Positions 1-7,544 of a DNA stretch of 64,000 bases are shown here, piece by piece (the first letter of the stretch is position 1; the number at the start of each line of letters is the position of its first letter). The position numbers and the translations under genes are program-made. Origin of the DNA: Candidatus Paralachnospira caecorum (GTDB lineage: Bacteria > Bacillota > Clostridia > Lachnospirales > Lachnospiraceae); contig CAJFHG010000002.1 in assembly GCA_904379015.1 (NCBI GenBank), forward strand, positions 1 through 64,000, in the 5' to 3' direction. The notes beneath the pieces are model-generated. The model ran no database searches. It was not told the origin of the DNA and saw only the letters and a program-made list of their open reading frames with translations.

Positions 1-100
1 GTTCTCTGAAACTTCTTTTTAGAATTTTCAGGGGTTGGAATATACTGTTCAATTATCAAGGTTCGCTCTGTTTTAGTCAGTTCCGTTTTGCAGAACCGAA

Positions 101-190
101 CGGAGAAGGAGGGATTTGAACCCTCGCGCCGCTATTAACGACCTACTCCCTTTCCAGGGGAGCCCCTTCAGCCAGCTTGGGTACTTCTCC
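101..190 (-). tRNA. tRNA-Ser (anticodon GGA)
   Basis: Read on the minus strand this folds as a 90-nt class II tRNA. The acceptor stem is GGAGAAG paired with CTTCTCC, the discriminator base is G, the anticodon stem CTCCC/GGGAG encloses loop CTGGAAA with anticodon GGA, and a long variable arm follows. The T loop GGTTCAAATCC is intact. The 3' CCA is not encoded. The long variable arm and the anticodon agree on serine, decoding UCC/UCU. Confidence 0.93.
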
Positions 191-285
191 AGATGCCTGA
201 ATTTTTTACGCTCTCGCGTTTTTTTCATTATTTCAAATTATTAGATCTGTCAATAAAATCATATGGATTTCAGCAAAACTCAGAG

Positions 286-371
286 CGGAGAGAGTGGGAT
301 TCGAACCCACGCGCCCTTGCGGACAAACGGTTTTCAAGACCGCCTCGTTATGACCACTTCGATATCTCTCC
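286..371 (-). tRNA. tRNA-Ser (anticodon UGA)
   Basis: Minus-strand class II tRNA with acceptor stem GGAGAGA/TCTCTCC, anticodon loop CTTGAAA (anticodon TGA), a long variable arm and a T loop GGTTCGAATCC. CCA is not encoded. It lies 95 bp upstream of tRNA-Ser(GGA) in the same orientation, so the two are probably co-transcribed from the promoter just upstream of this gene. Confidence 0.93.
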
Positions 372-387
372 AAAAGTGTGCTTATCT

Positions 388-416
388 ATTCTATTATAAA
401 CACAGCATCTTGTCAA
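388..416 (-). promoter_or_regulatory. Promoter for the tRNA-Ser pair
   Basis: On the minus strand TTGACA (411-416) is separated by exactly 17 bp from TAGAAT (388-393), about 17 bp before the 5' end of tRNA-Ser(UGA). The position and quality suit a strong SigA-type stable-RNA promoter. Confidence 0.7.
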
Positions 417-660
417 GAGGCAGTTTGATTTTTTCTCGATTTTTTTCCGCATGATTTTGCTTTTTCAGTGCCTCCCGCAGGCACCGAAGATGATTCTAGC
501 ATTATTTTCCCGATCTGTCAATGATGAATTTCATGTTTTTTCCGTATTTTTTATCAATTGCAGCTTTCTCGTTTTTCAGAAATGCCGCTTCCCGTCCATT
601 ATGGCAGATCCCGCATGGCTTCCGCATGATTTCCGCGCCGCTGTCCGGCGTATTTTTGGG

Positions 661-706
661 TTGCAGAGCAGACATAGTTTCAGGTATACTAAATACGTCG
701 TATAAT
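661..706 (+). promoter_or_regulatory. Promoter region of the purF-like gene
   Basis: The gene-free stretch 417-742 contains little else recognisable. TTGCAG (661-666) lies 18 bp from TATACT (685-690). A second -10-like TATAAT occurs at 701-706. Either could drive the gene starting at 743; no riboswitch (such as a purine or PRPP aptamer) was recognised. Confidence 0.45.
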
Positions 707-742
707 GTCTATTTCAGTTCTATTATATTGGAGGAGAAATAT

Positions 743-2149
743 ATGGGCGGTTTTTTTGGTGTTGCATCCAAAAATGATTGTGTATTTGATTTGTTTTTCG
801 GAACGGACTATCATTCCCATCTTGGGACCCGGCGCGCCGGTATGGCCACATACAGCAGGGAGAACGGTTTTGACCGGGCGATTCATAATATAGAAAATTC
901 TCCTTTCCGCACGAAGTTTGACAGTGATGCCAATTCCATGCATGGGAATCTGGGAATCGGCTGCATTTCCGATTATGAACCTCAGCCTCTTGTGATCCGT
1001 TCCCATCACGGCACCTACGCGATCACTACCGTCGGCAAGATCAATAATACAGAAGAAATCGTAAATAAGCTTCTGAATTCTTCTCATTTTCACTTTTTTG
1101 AAATGAGAGGCGGACTGATCAACGCCACAGAACTGGTCGCGGCCATTATCAATCAGAAGGAAAATCTGATCGAAGGCATTCAGTATGCCCAGGAGATCAT
1201 CGACGGCTCCATGACCATGCTGATCATGACGCCAAAGGGCATTTACGCTGCCAGAGACAAAATGGGAAGAACGCCTGTAGCCATCGGCCAGAAGGAAGAT
1301 TCCTTCTGTGTCTCTTTTGAAAGCTTCGCTTATCTCAACCTGGGATACTCCGAATACAAGGAGCTGGGTCCCGGAGAAATCGCGGTCGTGACTCCGGAAT
1401 ATGTCCGCACACTGGTCCAGCCGGGAAAGGACATGAAGATCTGCACCTTCCTCTGGGTCTACTACGGGTATCCCTCCTCTTCCTATGAGGGGATCAGCGT
1501 GGAGCAGATGCGATATAACTGCGGAGCCAGACTGGCCAGACGGGACGATGTCCATCCTGACATCGTGGCCGGTGTTCCTGATTCCGGCACAGCCCATGCC
1601 ATCGGCTACGCCAATGAATCCGGCATTCCCTTTTCCAGACCTTTTATCAAATATACGCCTACCTGGCCCCGGTCCTTTATGCCGACGATCCAGCAGCAGC
1701 GGAATCTGATCGCCAGAATGAAGCTGATCCCGGTTCACGATCTGATCCAGGGAAGAAAGCTGCTTCTGATCGACGATTCCATCGTCCGCGGAACGCAGAT
1801 GCGGGAAACCACTCAGTTTCTGTACAAAAGCGGAGCAAAAGAGGTTCATATCCGCCCCGCCTGTCCGCCTCTGCTGTACGGGTGCAAATATCTGAATTTC
1901 TCCCGTTCCTCTTCGGACATGGATCTGATCACCCGCCAGGTCATCAAAGAGATGGAAGGCAATGACAAATTTGCCCGTCTGGACGCCTACTCCGACCCGG
2001 AGACCAGCGAGTACCAGGAAATGATCCGGCACATCGGCGAGCGCCTGGATTTCACATCTCTGCGCTATCACCGTCTCGACGATATGATCGAATCAGTCGG
2101 AATCGACAAGAATAAGCTGTGCACCTACTGCTGGGACGGCAGAGAATAA
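743..2149 (+). CDS. PurF paralogue (PRPP amidotransferase-like) with degenerate glutaminase site
   Basis: 468 aa, started at the ATG preceded by GGAGGAG; an upstream in-frame extension has no such site. The overall fold matches glutamine PRPP amidotransferase: an N-terminal class II amidotransferase domain (about 1-220) and a C-terminal phosphoribosyltransferase domain with PRPP loop LLLIDDSIVRGTQ and flexible loop around RNLIAR. The four Cys positions that hold the 4Fe-4S cluster in Bacillus-type PurF appear kept (CTFLW, CPPLLYGC region, CTYC near the end). The nucleophile is not: the protein begins MGGFFG where PurF has Met-Cys-Gly, and the HRGQESAG motif reads HLGTRRAG. I infer loss of glutaminase activity; it may use ammonia or be a regulatory paralogue. 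It stands alone, not in a pur operon. Confidence 0.85.
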   Translation: MGGFFGVASKNDCVFDLFFGTDYHSHLGTRRAGMATYSRENGFDRAIHNIENSPFRTKFDSDANSMHGNLGIGCISDYEPQPLVIRSHHGTYAITTVGKINNTEEIVNKLLNSSHFHFFEMRGGLINATELVAAIINQKENLIEGIQYAQEIIDGSMTMLIMTPKGIYAARDKMGRTPVAIGQKEDSFCVSFESFAYLNLGYSEYKELGPGEIAVVTPEYVRTLVQPGKDMKICTFLWVYYGYPSSSYEGISVEQMRYNCGARLARRDDVHPDIVAGVPDSGTAHAIGYANESGIPFSRPFIKYTPTWPRSFMPTIQQQRNLIARMKLIPVHDLIQGRKLLLIDDSIVRGTQMRETTQFLYKSGAKEVHIRPACPPLLYGCKYLNFSRSSSDMDLITRQVIKEMEGNDKFARLDAYSDPETSEYQEMIRHIGERLDFTSLRYHRLDDMIESVGIDKNKLCTYCWDGRE

Positions 2150-2155
2150 ACAGCA

Positions 2156-2183
2156 CCGCCTGGCTGACCAGTCAGCCAGGCGG
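2156..2183. terminator. Palindromic hairpin between convergent genes
   Basis: A 13-bp perfect inverted repeat with a 2-nt centre, 6 bp after the purF-like stop. No T-run on either side, so it may be a weak bidirectional terminator or a transcript 3'-end stabiliser. A second GC-rich inverted repeat (2209-2234) overlaps the end of the convergent GNAT gene. Confidence 0.5.
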
Positions 2184-2218
2184 AAATCTTCCAAATATCT
2201 ATCACTGTGGCGGCGGGC

Positions 2219-2794
2219 TCAAAGCTCCGCCGCCATATGAACCAGCGTCCATGGCTCCCCATGAAAATCGACCGCTGCCTCTTCCCGTTTTTCCTCACGG
2301 AATCCGGCGGTCTCATAGCAGTGCTTCGCTCTGGGATTGTTGTCAAATACCCTGAGCGTAACCCGCTTCATCCCCAGGATCCGGGAGGCGTACTGAAGGG
2401 CCAGGGCAACCATTTCTTTTCCATATCCTTTTCCCCTCGTCTCGGGATCCACCACGATCAGGCCAAAATAAATGCTGTTCTCTTCATAATCCGCATCCTG
2501 CATCATGATGTGCCCGACTGTCCTTCCATGTTCATCCAGCGCCGCAAAAATAAAGCCGCGCCGGTTTTCCTCCATCGCCTCATAGTAAGCCCGCAGCTGC
2601 GCTTCTGTCAGAGGATAGACAAATTTTCTCGCGCACCACAATGTCATCTCCCGTTCTCCGGGCAGCCACCGCAGAAGCAGCCCGAGCTCTTCCCATTTCC
2701 AGGGCCTCAGCCGCAGTCCGGTCTTTTCTCTCTCCATTCCGCTCCCCGCCTTTCCTTCTTCGTTTTCTCCCATTCCGGCGTCCGGCCGGTCCAT
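2219..2794 (-). CDS. GNAT family N-acetyltransferase (RimJ/RimL-like)
   Basis: 191 aa. The C-terminal two thirds carry a GNAT fold with the acetyl-CoA loop in VDPETRGKGYGKEMV and the closing helix NNPRAKHCYETAGF. The N-terminus LRLRPWKWEELGLLLRWL resembles RimJ/RimL-type acetyltransferases, but the substrate cannot be named. The start at 2794 sits 11 nt after AGGAGG, which lies inside the end of ispD; an internal Met (MEREKTGLRL) is an alternative. It is the last gene of the rnz-tsaD-ispD run. Confidence 0.8.
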   Translation of the reverse strand: MDRPDAGMGENEEGKAGSGMEREKTGLRLRPWKWEELGLLLRWLPGEREMTLWCARKFVYPLTEAQLRAYYEAMEENRRGFIFAALDEHGRTVGHIMMQDADYEENSIYFGLIVVDPETRGKGYGKEMVALALQYASRILGMKRVTLRVFDNNPRAKHCYETAGFREEKREEAAVDFHGEPWTLVHMAAEL

Positions 2795-2800
2795 ATTCCA

Positions 2801-3508
2801 TCATGCCTCCTGATCCCTCAGAAACGCCTTCGCCGCCTCAATGTCGTCCGGCGTCGTGACTTTGATGTTCCGATAGCTTCCTTCTACCAGTTTGGTCCGT
2901 TTCCGCATGAACATTTCCACCATCATCGTATCATCCGTGACCGGCACCCGGTAATCTCCTTCCCGGAATCTCCGATGCGCCTCCAGGATCACAGGATAGG
3001 AGAACGCCTGGGGCGTATGGATCGCCCAGAGTGTGCTCCGGTCCGGCGTCTCCACGGCCATCTGTTCCCGGTCTGCCACCTTGATGGTATCCTTCACCGG
3101 CATCCCCGTGGTGCAGTTATCATAGGTCATGGCTCCCTCCAGGACCTTTTCAATGATCTCCACCGTGACAAGCGGCCTCGCCCCGTCATGGATCAGCACA
3201 TAAGCGCAGTCATCCGCCGCCAGAAGTCCCGCGTACACGGAATCATACCGCTCCGCTCCTCCCGGTATGATCTTGGACACCTTCAAAAATCCGTATTTTT
3301 CCACAATTTCCTTCTGACAGTATTCGATCTCCCTGCCGCCCGTCACCAGAATGATCTCATCCACCGCCGGACAGTCCTCAAACGCCCGCACAGAATAGTA
3401 CAGGATCTCGTGTCCCTCCAGCTTCAGATACTGCTTCGGGACAGAAGATCCCATCCGTTTTCCCTGTCCCGCCGCCAGAATGATCGCTGTCACCTTTCCA
3501 TATTCCAT
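2801..3508 (-). CDS. ispD: 2-C-methyl-D-erythritol 4-phosphate cytidylyltransferase
   Basis: 235 aa, normal IspD length. Catalyses CTP + MEP to CDP-ME, the third step of the MEP isoprenoid pathway, in the cytosol. The nucleotide-binding loop LAAGQGKRMGSSVPKQYL is at residues 12-29, the VLIHDGARPL motif lies mid-protein, and VTDDTMMVE near the C-terminus is also typical. The ATG at 3508 has AAAGGA upstream. It lies 76 nt downstream of tsaD in the same direction. No ispF is fused or adjacent. Confidence 0.95.
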   Translation of the reverse strand: MEYGKVTAIILAAGQGKRMGSSVPKQYLKLEGHEILYYSVRAFEDCPAVDEIILVTGGREIEYCQKEIVEKYGFLKVSKIIPGGAERYDSVYAGLLAADDCAYVLIHDGARPLVTVEIIEKVLEGAMTYDNCTTGMPVKDTIKVADREQMAVETPDRSTLWAIHTPQAFSYPVILEAHRRFREGDYRVPVTDDTMMVEMFMRKRTKLVEGSYRNIKVTTPDDIEAAKAFLRDQEA

Positions 3509-3584
3509 GATCCTTTCCTTCTTTCTTTTCCCGATCGCGCTGCCTGGCCTTTTCCGGCCGCCGCAAACATTTACAGATTCAGGT

Positions 3585-4607
3585 TTACCGCTCTCCCAGC
3601 TTCAGGTTGGGAACGGCATTGAGATCCCAGCCGCTTCTTCTGCCCTTTTGATACTCATAATAGGCCGCCGCTCCGATCATGGCGGCGTTGTCGGTGCAGA
3701 GGATGGGAGACGGCTCATAAAACCGAAACCCCTTCCTGCCGCAGGCCTCCTTCATGGCGGACCGGAGAGCCGAATTGGAAGCCACGCCGCCGGCGATGAC
3801 CACATCCCGGATCCCGTAATCCTCCGCCGCCAGCACCGTCCTGCTTACCAGCACATCCACCACCGCGTTCTGAAAGGAAGCAGCCAGATCATTCCGGCTG
3901 ACCTCTCTGCCCGCCATTTTTTCACGATTCAGATAATTCAGCACCGCTGATTTCAGGCCGCTGAAGCTGAAATCATAGGGCGCCCCCTCGATCCTGGCCC
4001 GCGGAAACTCCATGGCATGGGGATTTCCCTCTCTGGCAGCCCGGTCGATCTTCGGCCCTCCCGGATAGCCCAGCCCGATGGCTCTCGCCACCTTATCAAA
4101 GGCCTCTCCGGCCGCGTCGTCCCGGGTCCTTCCGATGATCTCAAATTCACCGTAATCCTTCATGATCACAAGATGCGTATGTCCGCCGGAAACGATCAGA
4201 CAGAGGAACGGCGGCTCCAGCTCCGGATTCTCAATAAAATTCGCGCTGACATGCCCCTCGATGTGATGGACCCCGATCAGCGGCAGCTTTTTCGCGTAGG
4301 CGATGGCCTTGGCGGCAGAAACTCCCACCAGAAGAGCGCCGACCAGCCCGGGGCCGTAGGTGACGCCCACGGCCGTCATCTCGTCCAGCGTCATCCCCGC
4401 GTCCGCCAGGGCTTCCTCGATCACCTGATTGATTTTTTCAATGTGCTTTCTGGAGGCAATTTCCGGCACTACGCCGCCGTATACCGTATGGAGGGCGATC
4501 TGGGAGGAGATCACATTGGAGAGCACCTCGCGCCCGTTCTTCACCACTGCCGCCGCCGTCTCGTCACAGGAGCTTTCAATTGCCAAAATATATACATCTT
4601 CCATCAT
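3585..4607 (-). CDS. tsaD: tRNA N6-adenosine threonylcarbamoyltransferase
   Basis: 340 aa. TsaD transfers the threonylcarbamoyl group to A37 of ANN-decoding tRNAs, working with TsaB and TsaE, both encoded 2.5-3.5 kb upstream in this window. ASKHA-fold signatures include [15 protein letters not shown] at the N-terminus, the metal-site [32 protein letters not shown] and [12 protein letters not shown]. Two adjacent ATGs (4607, 4604) are possible starts; the first overlaps the rnz stop as TAATG, indicating translational coupling. Confidence 0.97.
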   Translation of the reverse strand: MMEDVYILAIESSCDETAAAVVKNGREVLSNVISSQIALHTVYGGVVPEIASRKHIEKINQVIEEALADAGMTLDEMTAVGVTYGPGLVGALLVGVSAAKAIAYAKKLPLIGVHHIEGHVSANFIENPELEPPFLCLIVSGGHTHLVIMKDYGEFEIIGRTRDDAAGEAFDKVARAIGLGYPGGPKIDRAAREGNPHAMEFPRARIEGAPYDFSFSGLKSAVLNYLNREKMAGREVSRNDLAASFQNAVVDVLVSRTVLAAEDYGIRDVVIAGGVASNSALRSAMKEACGRKGFRFYEPSPILCTDNAAMIGAAAYYEYQKGRRSGWDLNAVPNLKLGER

Positions 4608-5521
4608 TATTCTTCATCCTCAAATTTCAGTTCCAGGGACTGTCCGTCCTTCGCCGCGACCGCGCCGGGAAAGATCCCCCGCACTTCTTCCATATAATCC
4701 TCCGGCCACATCAGCGACGGACTGTAATGGGTCAGCCACAGCTCCTTCGGCTGTGCCTCTTTTGCGATCCGGGCAGCCTCATACATGGTCATATGCTTGT
4801 TTTCCCTTGCCTTTGCCAGCTTTTCCTTCTCTCCGTACATGCCCTCGCAGATGAACAGATCGGCATTTTCTGCCTCCTTCGCAATGACCGGCAGCGGCCT
4901 GGTGTCGGTGCAGTAGACCACCTTGATCCCTTTTCGTTCCGCTCCCATCACCATATCCGGCGTATAGACCTTTCCCTCAAATTCCACCGTCTCGCCCCGC
5001 TGCAGAACGCCCCAGAGGCGCACAGGCAGATCCAGCTGCCTTGCCTTCTCCACCTGGAACTTTCCTGCCCGCTTCAGCGCCACGCTGTAGCCATAGCAGG
5101 GAATATTGTGGTGCACCCGGAAGGCCCGGATGCTGTAAGGCCCGGCCTGGATCTCCTCCTCCTTCTCAGTCAGCTCATGGAACCGGATGGGAAAGGGCAG
5201 CTCCGGCGCGATCACCCGCAGCGCTCCGACCACCCGTTCCAGCCCCTTCGGGCCGATCATCAGGACCGGCTCCGTCCGCTCTGCGTTTCCCATGGTGAGC
5301 AGGAACCCCGGCAGCCCGCTGATATGATCCGCATGATAATGGGTGAAACAGATCACGTCGATGGGCTTCGCGCTCCATCCTTTCTTTCTCAAAGCCGTCT
5401 GCGTTCCTTCGCCGCAGTCGATCAGCAAATGACTGCCCTCACACCTTGTCATAAGCGCAGTCAGTGAACGATATGGAAGCGGCATCATTCCGCCGGTTCC
5501 CAGCAAACATACATCAAGCAT
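4607..5521 (-). CDS. rnz: Ribonuclease Z (tRNase Z)
   Basis: 304 aa, the usual short-form length. A metallo-beta-lactamase-fold endonuclease that trims tRNA 3' trailers, needed where CCA is not encoded, as in both tRNA-Ser genes here. The zinc-binding motif [13 protein letters not shown] is at about residues 60-72, with later ligands in YCTDTRP and the HMT motif of [15 protein letters not shown] at 5521 follows GAGGAAAA. Adjacent to tsaD, so two tRNA-maturation genes are coupled. Confidence 0.96.
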   Translation of the reverse strand: MLDVCLLGTGGMMPLPYRSLTALMTRCEGSHLLIDCGEGTQTALRKKGWSAKPIDVICFTHYHADHISGLPGFLLTMGNAERTEPVLMIGPKGLERVVGALRVIAPELPFPIRFHELTEKEEEIQAGPYSIRAFRVHHNIPCYGYSVALKRAGKFQVEKARQLDLPVRLWGVLQRGETVEFEGKVYTPDMVMGAERKGIKVVYCTDTRPLPVIAKEAENADLFICEGMYGEKEKLAKARENKHMTMYEAARIAKEAQPKELWLTHYSPSLMWPEDYMEEVRGIFPGAVAAKDGQSLELKFEDEE

Positions 5522-5533
5522 ACTGTTTTTTCC

Positions 5534-5764
5534 TCATATAAGTTCTGTTTTTTCTTCTATTTCCACAGGAACGGCAAATCCGGCCGTCAGCCTGTCGTAG
5601 CACGCCTCGCACAGAAAAAAGCGGTGGACTTCTCCGTCCTTTCCGGAAAAATATCCCCAGGTTTTGGTCACAGAAAGCCCCTCCTCATAGGGGGGAACCC
5701 CTTCCGTCCTGACTCTTTTCCCGCACTGGTTGCAGATCCTGACCGGCTTCGGCGAGCCCGGCAT
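5534..5764 (-). CDS. Small CXXC zinc-ribbon-like protein of unknown function
   Basis: 76 aa from the second Met (5764), which has AGGA nine bases upstream; an earlier ATG at 5782 would add six residues but has poorly spaced Shine-Dalgarno. Two CXXC pairs, CNQCGK near the N-terminus and CEACYD about 45 residues later, suggest a single zinc-binding knuckle. No family name is offered. It ends 12 nt before rnz and is probably co-transcribed with it. Confidence 0.7.
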   Translation of the reverse strand: MPGSPKPVRICNQCGKRVRTEGVPPYEEGLSVTKTWGYFSGKDGEVHRFFLCEACYDRLTAGFAVPVEIEEKTELI

Positions 5765-5846
5765 ATTCTGTATTCCTGCCATATCCTCACAGCCTTTCTT
5801 ACGCTCTTTTCAATATCACTTCAAGCTTTACAAGGCTATTATAATT

Positions 5847-6380
5847 TTATTTTTCTGAATTAGATAGAGGAAATTGGTGGCACCAGAAAATCAGCGCGTC
5901 CTCTGTGGGATTCTGATAATAAGCTTTCCGGACTCCTTCCTCCCGGAAGCCGAACCTCCGGTACAGAGCCGCCGCCGCGCTGTTTCCTGCCCTGACCTCC
6001 AAAGTGGCGGCCCCCGCGCCTACTTCTCTCAGCCACTGGAAAAAAGTTTCCATCAGAGCCGCCGCCGCGCCTTTTCGTCTTCTGTCCGGACGGACCGCGA
6101 TCCGGTGCAGCTCTCCTTCCCCGGCCACCGCCATGCAGAACAGGTAGCCCGCCAGCTCCTCCTCTATAAAAATGCCGTAGGCGCCGTAGGCCAGAGGAAG
6201 CGTCTTTCCGGATCCATTCTGCTTTTTCTCTGAATCCAGCGCTTTTTCCACAGCATCCAGAATCAGCGCTTCTGACCAGGGCGTCCCGAATATTTCCTGC
6301 TCCAGGGCCGCCGCCGCGGGCACATCCTCCGGCCGGAGCCTTCTGATCTGTCCCCCTGCCGGCGCCTTTTCTCCCGTCAC
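5847..6380 (-). CDS. rimI: Ribosomal-protein-alanine N-acetyltransferase RimI
   Basis: 177 aa GNAT protein. The acetyl-CoA loop VRPDRRRKGAAAALME and the GNSAAAALYRRFGFREEG segment with following YYQNP match RimI, whose family member in E. coli acetylates the N-terminus of S18. Start is GTG at 6380, overlapping the tsaB stop as GTGA, so translation is coupled. The tsaE-tsaB-rimI order is common in Firmicutes and supports the assignment over a generic GNAT. Confidence 0.9.
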   Translation of the reverse strand: MTGEKAPAGGQIRRLRPEDVPAAAALEQEIFGTPWSEALILDAVEKALDSEKKQNGSGKTLPLAYGAYGIFIEEELAGYLFCMAVAGEGELHRIAVRPDRRRKGAAAALMETFFQWLREVGAGAATLEVRAGNSAAAALYRRFGFREEGVRKAYYQNPTEDALIFWCHQFPLSNSEK

Positions 6381-7084
6381 GGCTTCTGTTCCCGGGCCGC
6401 TTTCAGATTGCGCTCGGCCTGGGAGGGCTTCAGGTATTCCGGGGCATGGTCCCTGGCAGCCTCAGACCGCCCTTCCTTCAGATACACCGCTCCAAGGGCC
6501 GCCACTGCCCCGGCTCTCGGCCCGCAGGAAAAAGAGGGCGCGAACACATAGGGGATCCCGGCTTTCTCTCTGATCACTGCCTGTCCCGCCGGCACTCCGT
6601 CCCCCAGGAAGACCGCCGGCCGTCCCATCCGGTTCAGTTCTTCCAGAAGCTCTGTGAGAGCCATGGCCGCCTGGGGCCTGATCACCCGGAAAACATCATG
6701 AAACTCATAAATGCCGCAGTACACCTGTCCCCTCCTGGCGTCAAGCATGGGGCAGATCAGCCGGTCCGTTCCGAAATGCTGATAAGCCATGGCGTCCAGG
6801 GTGGGAACATGCAGCAGCGGTTTGTCCAGGGCCAGTCCCAGTCCCTTCGCCGTAGCGGAACCGATCCTCAGTCCCGTAAAGGAGCCGGGGCCTCCGGACA
6901 CGGCTATGCCGTCCAGGGTCTCCAGCTGCGTCTCTGTCATCCGCACAATCTCATCTATCATGGGCAGCAGCGTCTGGGAATGCGTCTTCTTATGATTCAC
7001 CGTATATTCTGCTGTCAAAATCCCGTCTTCCCATATGGCCGCCGACGCGGTCAGAGAAGCGCTCTCGATTCCTAATATTTTCAT
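6377..7084 (-). CDS. tsaB: tRNA threonylcarbamoyladenosine biosynthesis protein TsaB
   Basis: 235 aa ASKHA-fold pseudo-kinase that scaffolds TsaD in t6A synthesis. Typical segments are LGIESASLTASAAI at the start, SHSQTLLPMI-like KTHSQTLLPMID, and SGGPGSFTGLRIGSATAKGL. ATG at 7084 has GGAG five bases upstream. It lies 9 nt downstream of tsaE and overlaps rimI by 4 nt. Confidence 0.96.
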   Translation of the reverse strand: MKILGIESASLTASAAIWEDGILTAEYTVNHKKTHSQTLLPMIDEIVRMTETQLETLDGIAVSGGPGSFTGLRIGSATAKGLGLALDKPLLHVPTLDAMAYQHFGTDRLICPMLDARRGQVYCGIYEFHDVFRVIRPQAAMALTELLEELNRMGRPAVFLGDGVPAGQAVIREKAGIPYVFAPSFSCGPRAGAVAALGAVYLKEGRSEAARDHAPEYLKPSQAERNLKAAREQKP

Positions 7085-7093
7085 TGCCAGCTC

Positions 7094-7519
7094 CTAATCC
7101 ACCGTAATCTTCCGGTAATCAAATCCTTTTTGGGCGTCCCGCTCCATTCTGATCCAGACCGCGTTCTCCGGGATCAGTTCCTCGATCACAGAGGCCCACT
7201 CGATCAGGCACACGCCCTCCCCGAAGAAATAATCCTCATATCCTGCCTCGTCCATCTCACTGATATCGCCGATGCGGTATACGTCAAAATGATACAGGGG
7301 AAGCCGTCCTTCATCGTAGACCTGGACAATGGTAAAGGTCGGGCTGTTCACCGGCTCTGAAATTCCCAGTCCGCAGGCGAATCCCTGGGCAAACACGGTT
7401 TTCCCCGCTCCCAGATCTCCGTCCAGGCAGAATATCATGCCGGGGACTGCCTCCTCCCCCAGTTTTTTTCCGAATTCAAAGGTTTCTTCCGGACTGTATG
7501 TTTCTGTCACTGTGGCCAC
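7094..7519 (-). CDS. tsaE: tRNA threonylcarbamoyladenosine biosynthesis ATPase TsaE
   Basis: 141 aa. Small P-loop ATPase of the TsaBDE complex. Walker A is GDLGAGKTVFAQG (about 33-45), followed by SPTFTIVQVY and LYHFDVYRI, which carry the switch region, and CLIEWASVI near the C-terminus. Start is GTG at 7519 with GGAGG eight bases upstream. First gene of tsaE-tsaB-rimI. Confidence 0.96.
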   Translation of the reverse strand: MATVTETYSPEETFEFGKKLGEEAVPGMIFCLDGDLGAGKTVFAQGFACGLGISEPVNSPTFTIVQVYDEGRLPLYHFDVYRIGDISEMDEAGYEDYFFGEGVCLIEWASVIEELIPENAVWIRMERDAQKGFDYRKITVD

Positions 7520-7544
7520 TGTTTGGTTCCTCCGTTTTCTTCCT

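Noticed and set aside
2207-3622. 471-codon plus-strand frame opposite the GNAT gene and ispD
   Set aside because: Shadow across two real genes and their spacer; not protein-like.
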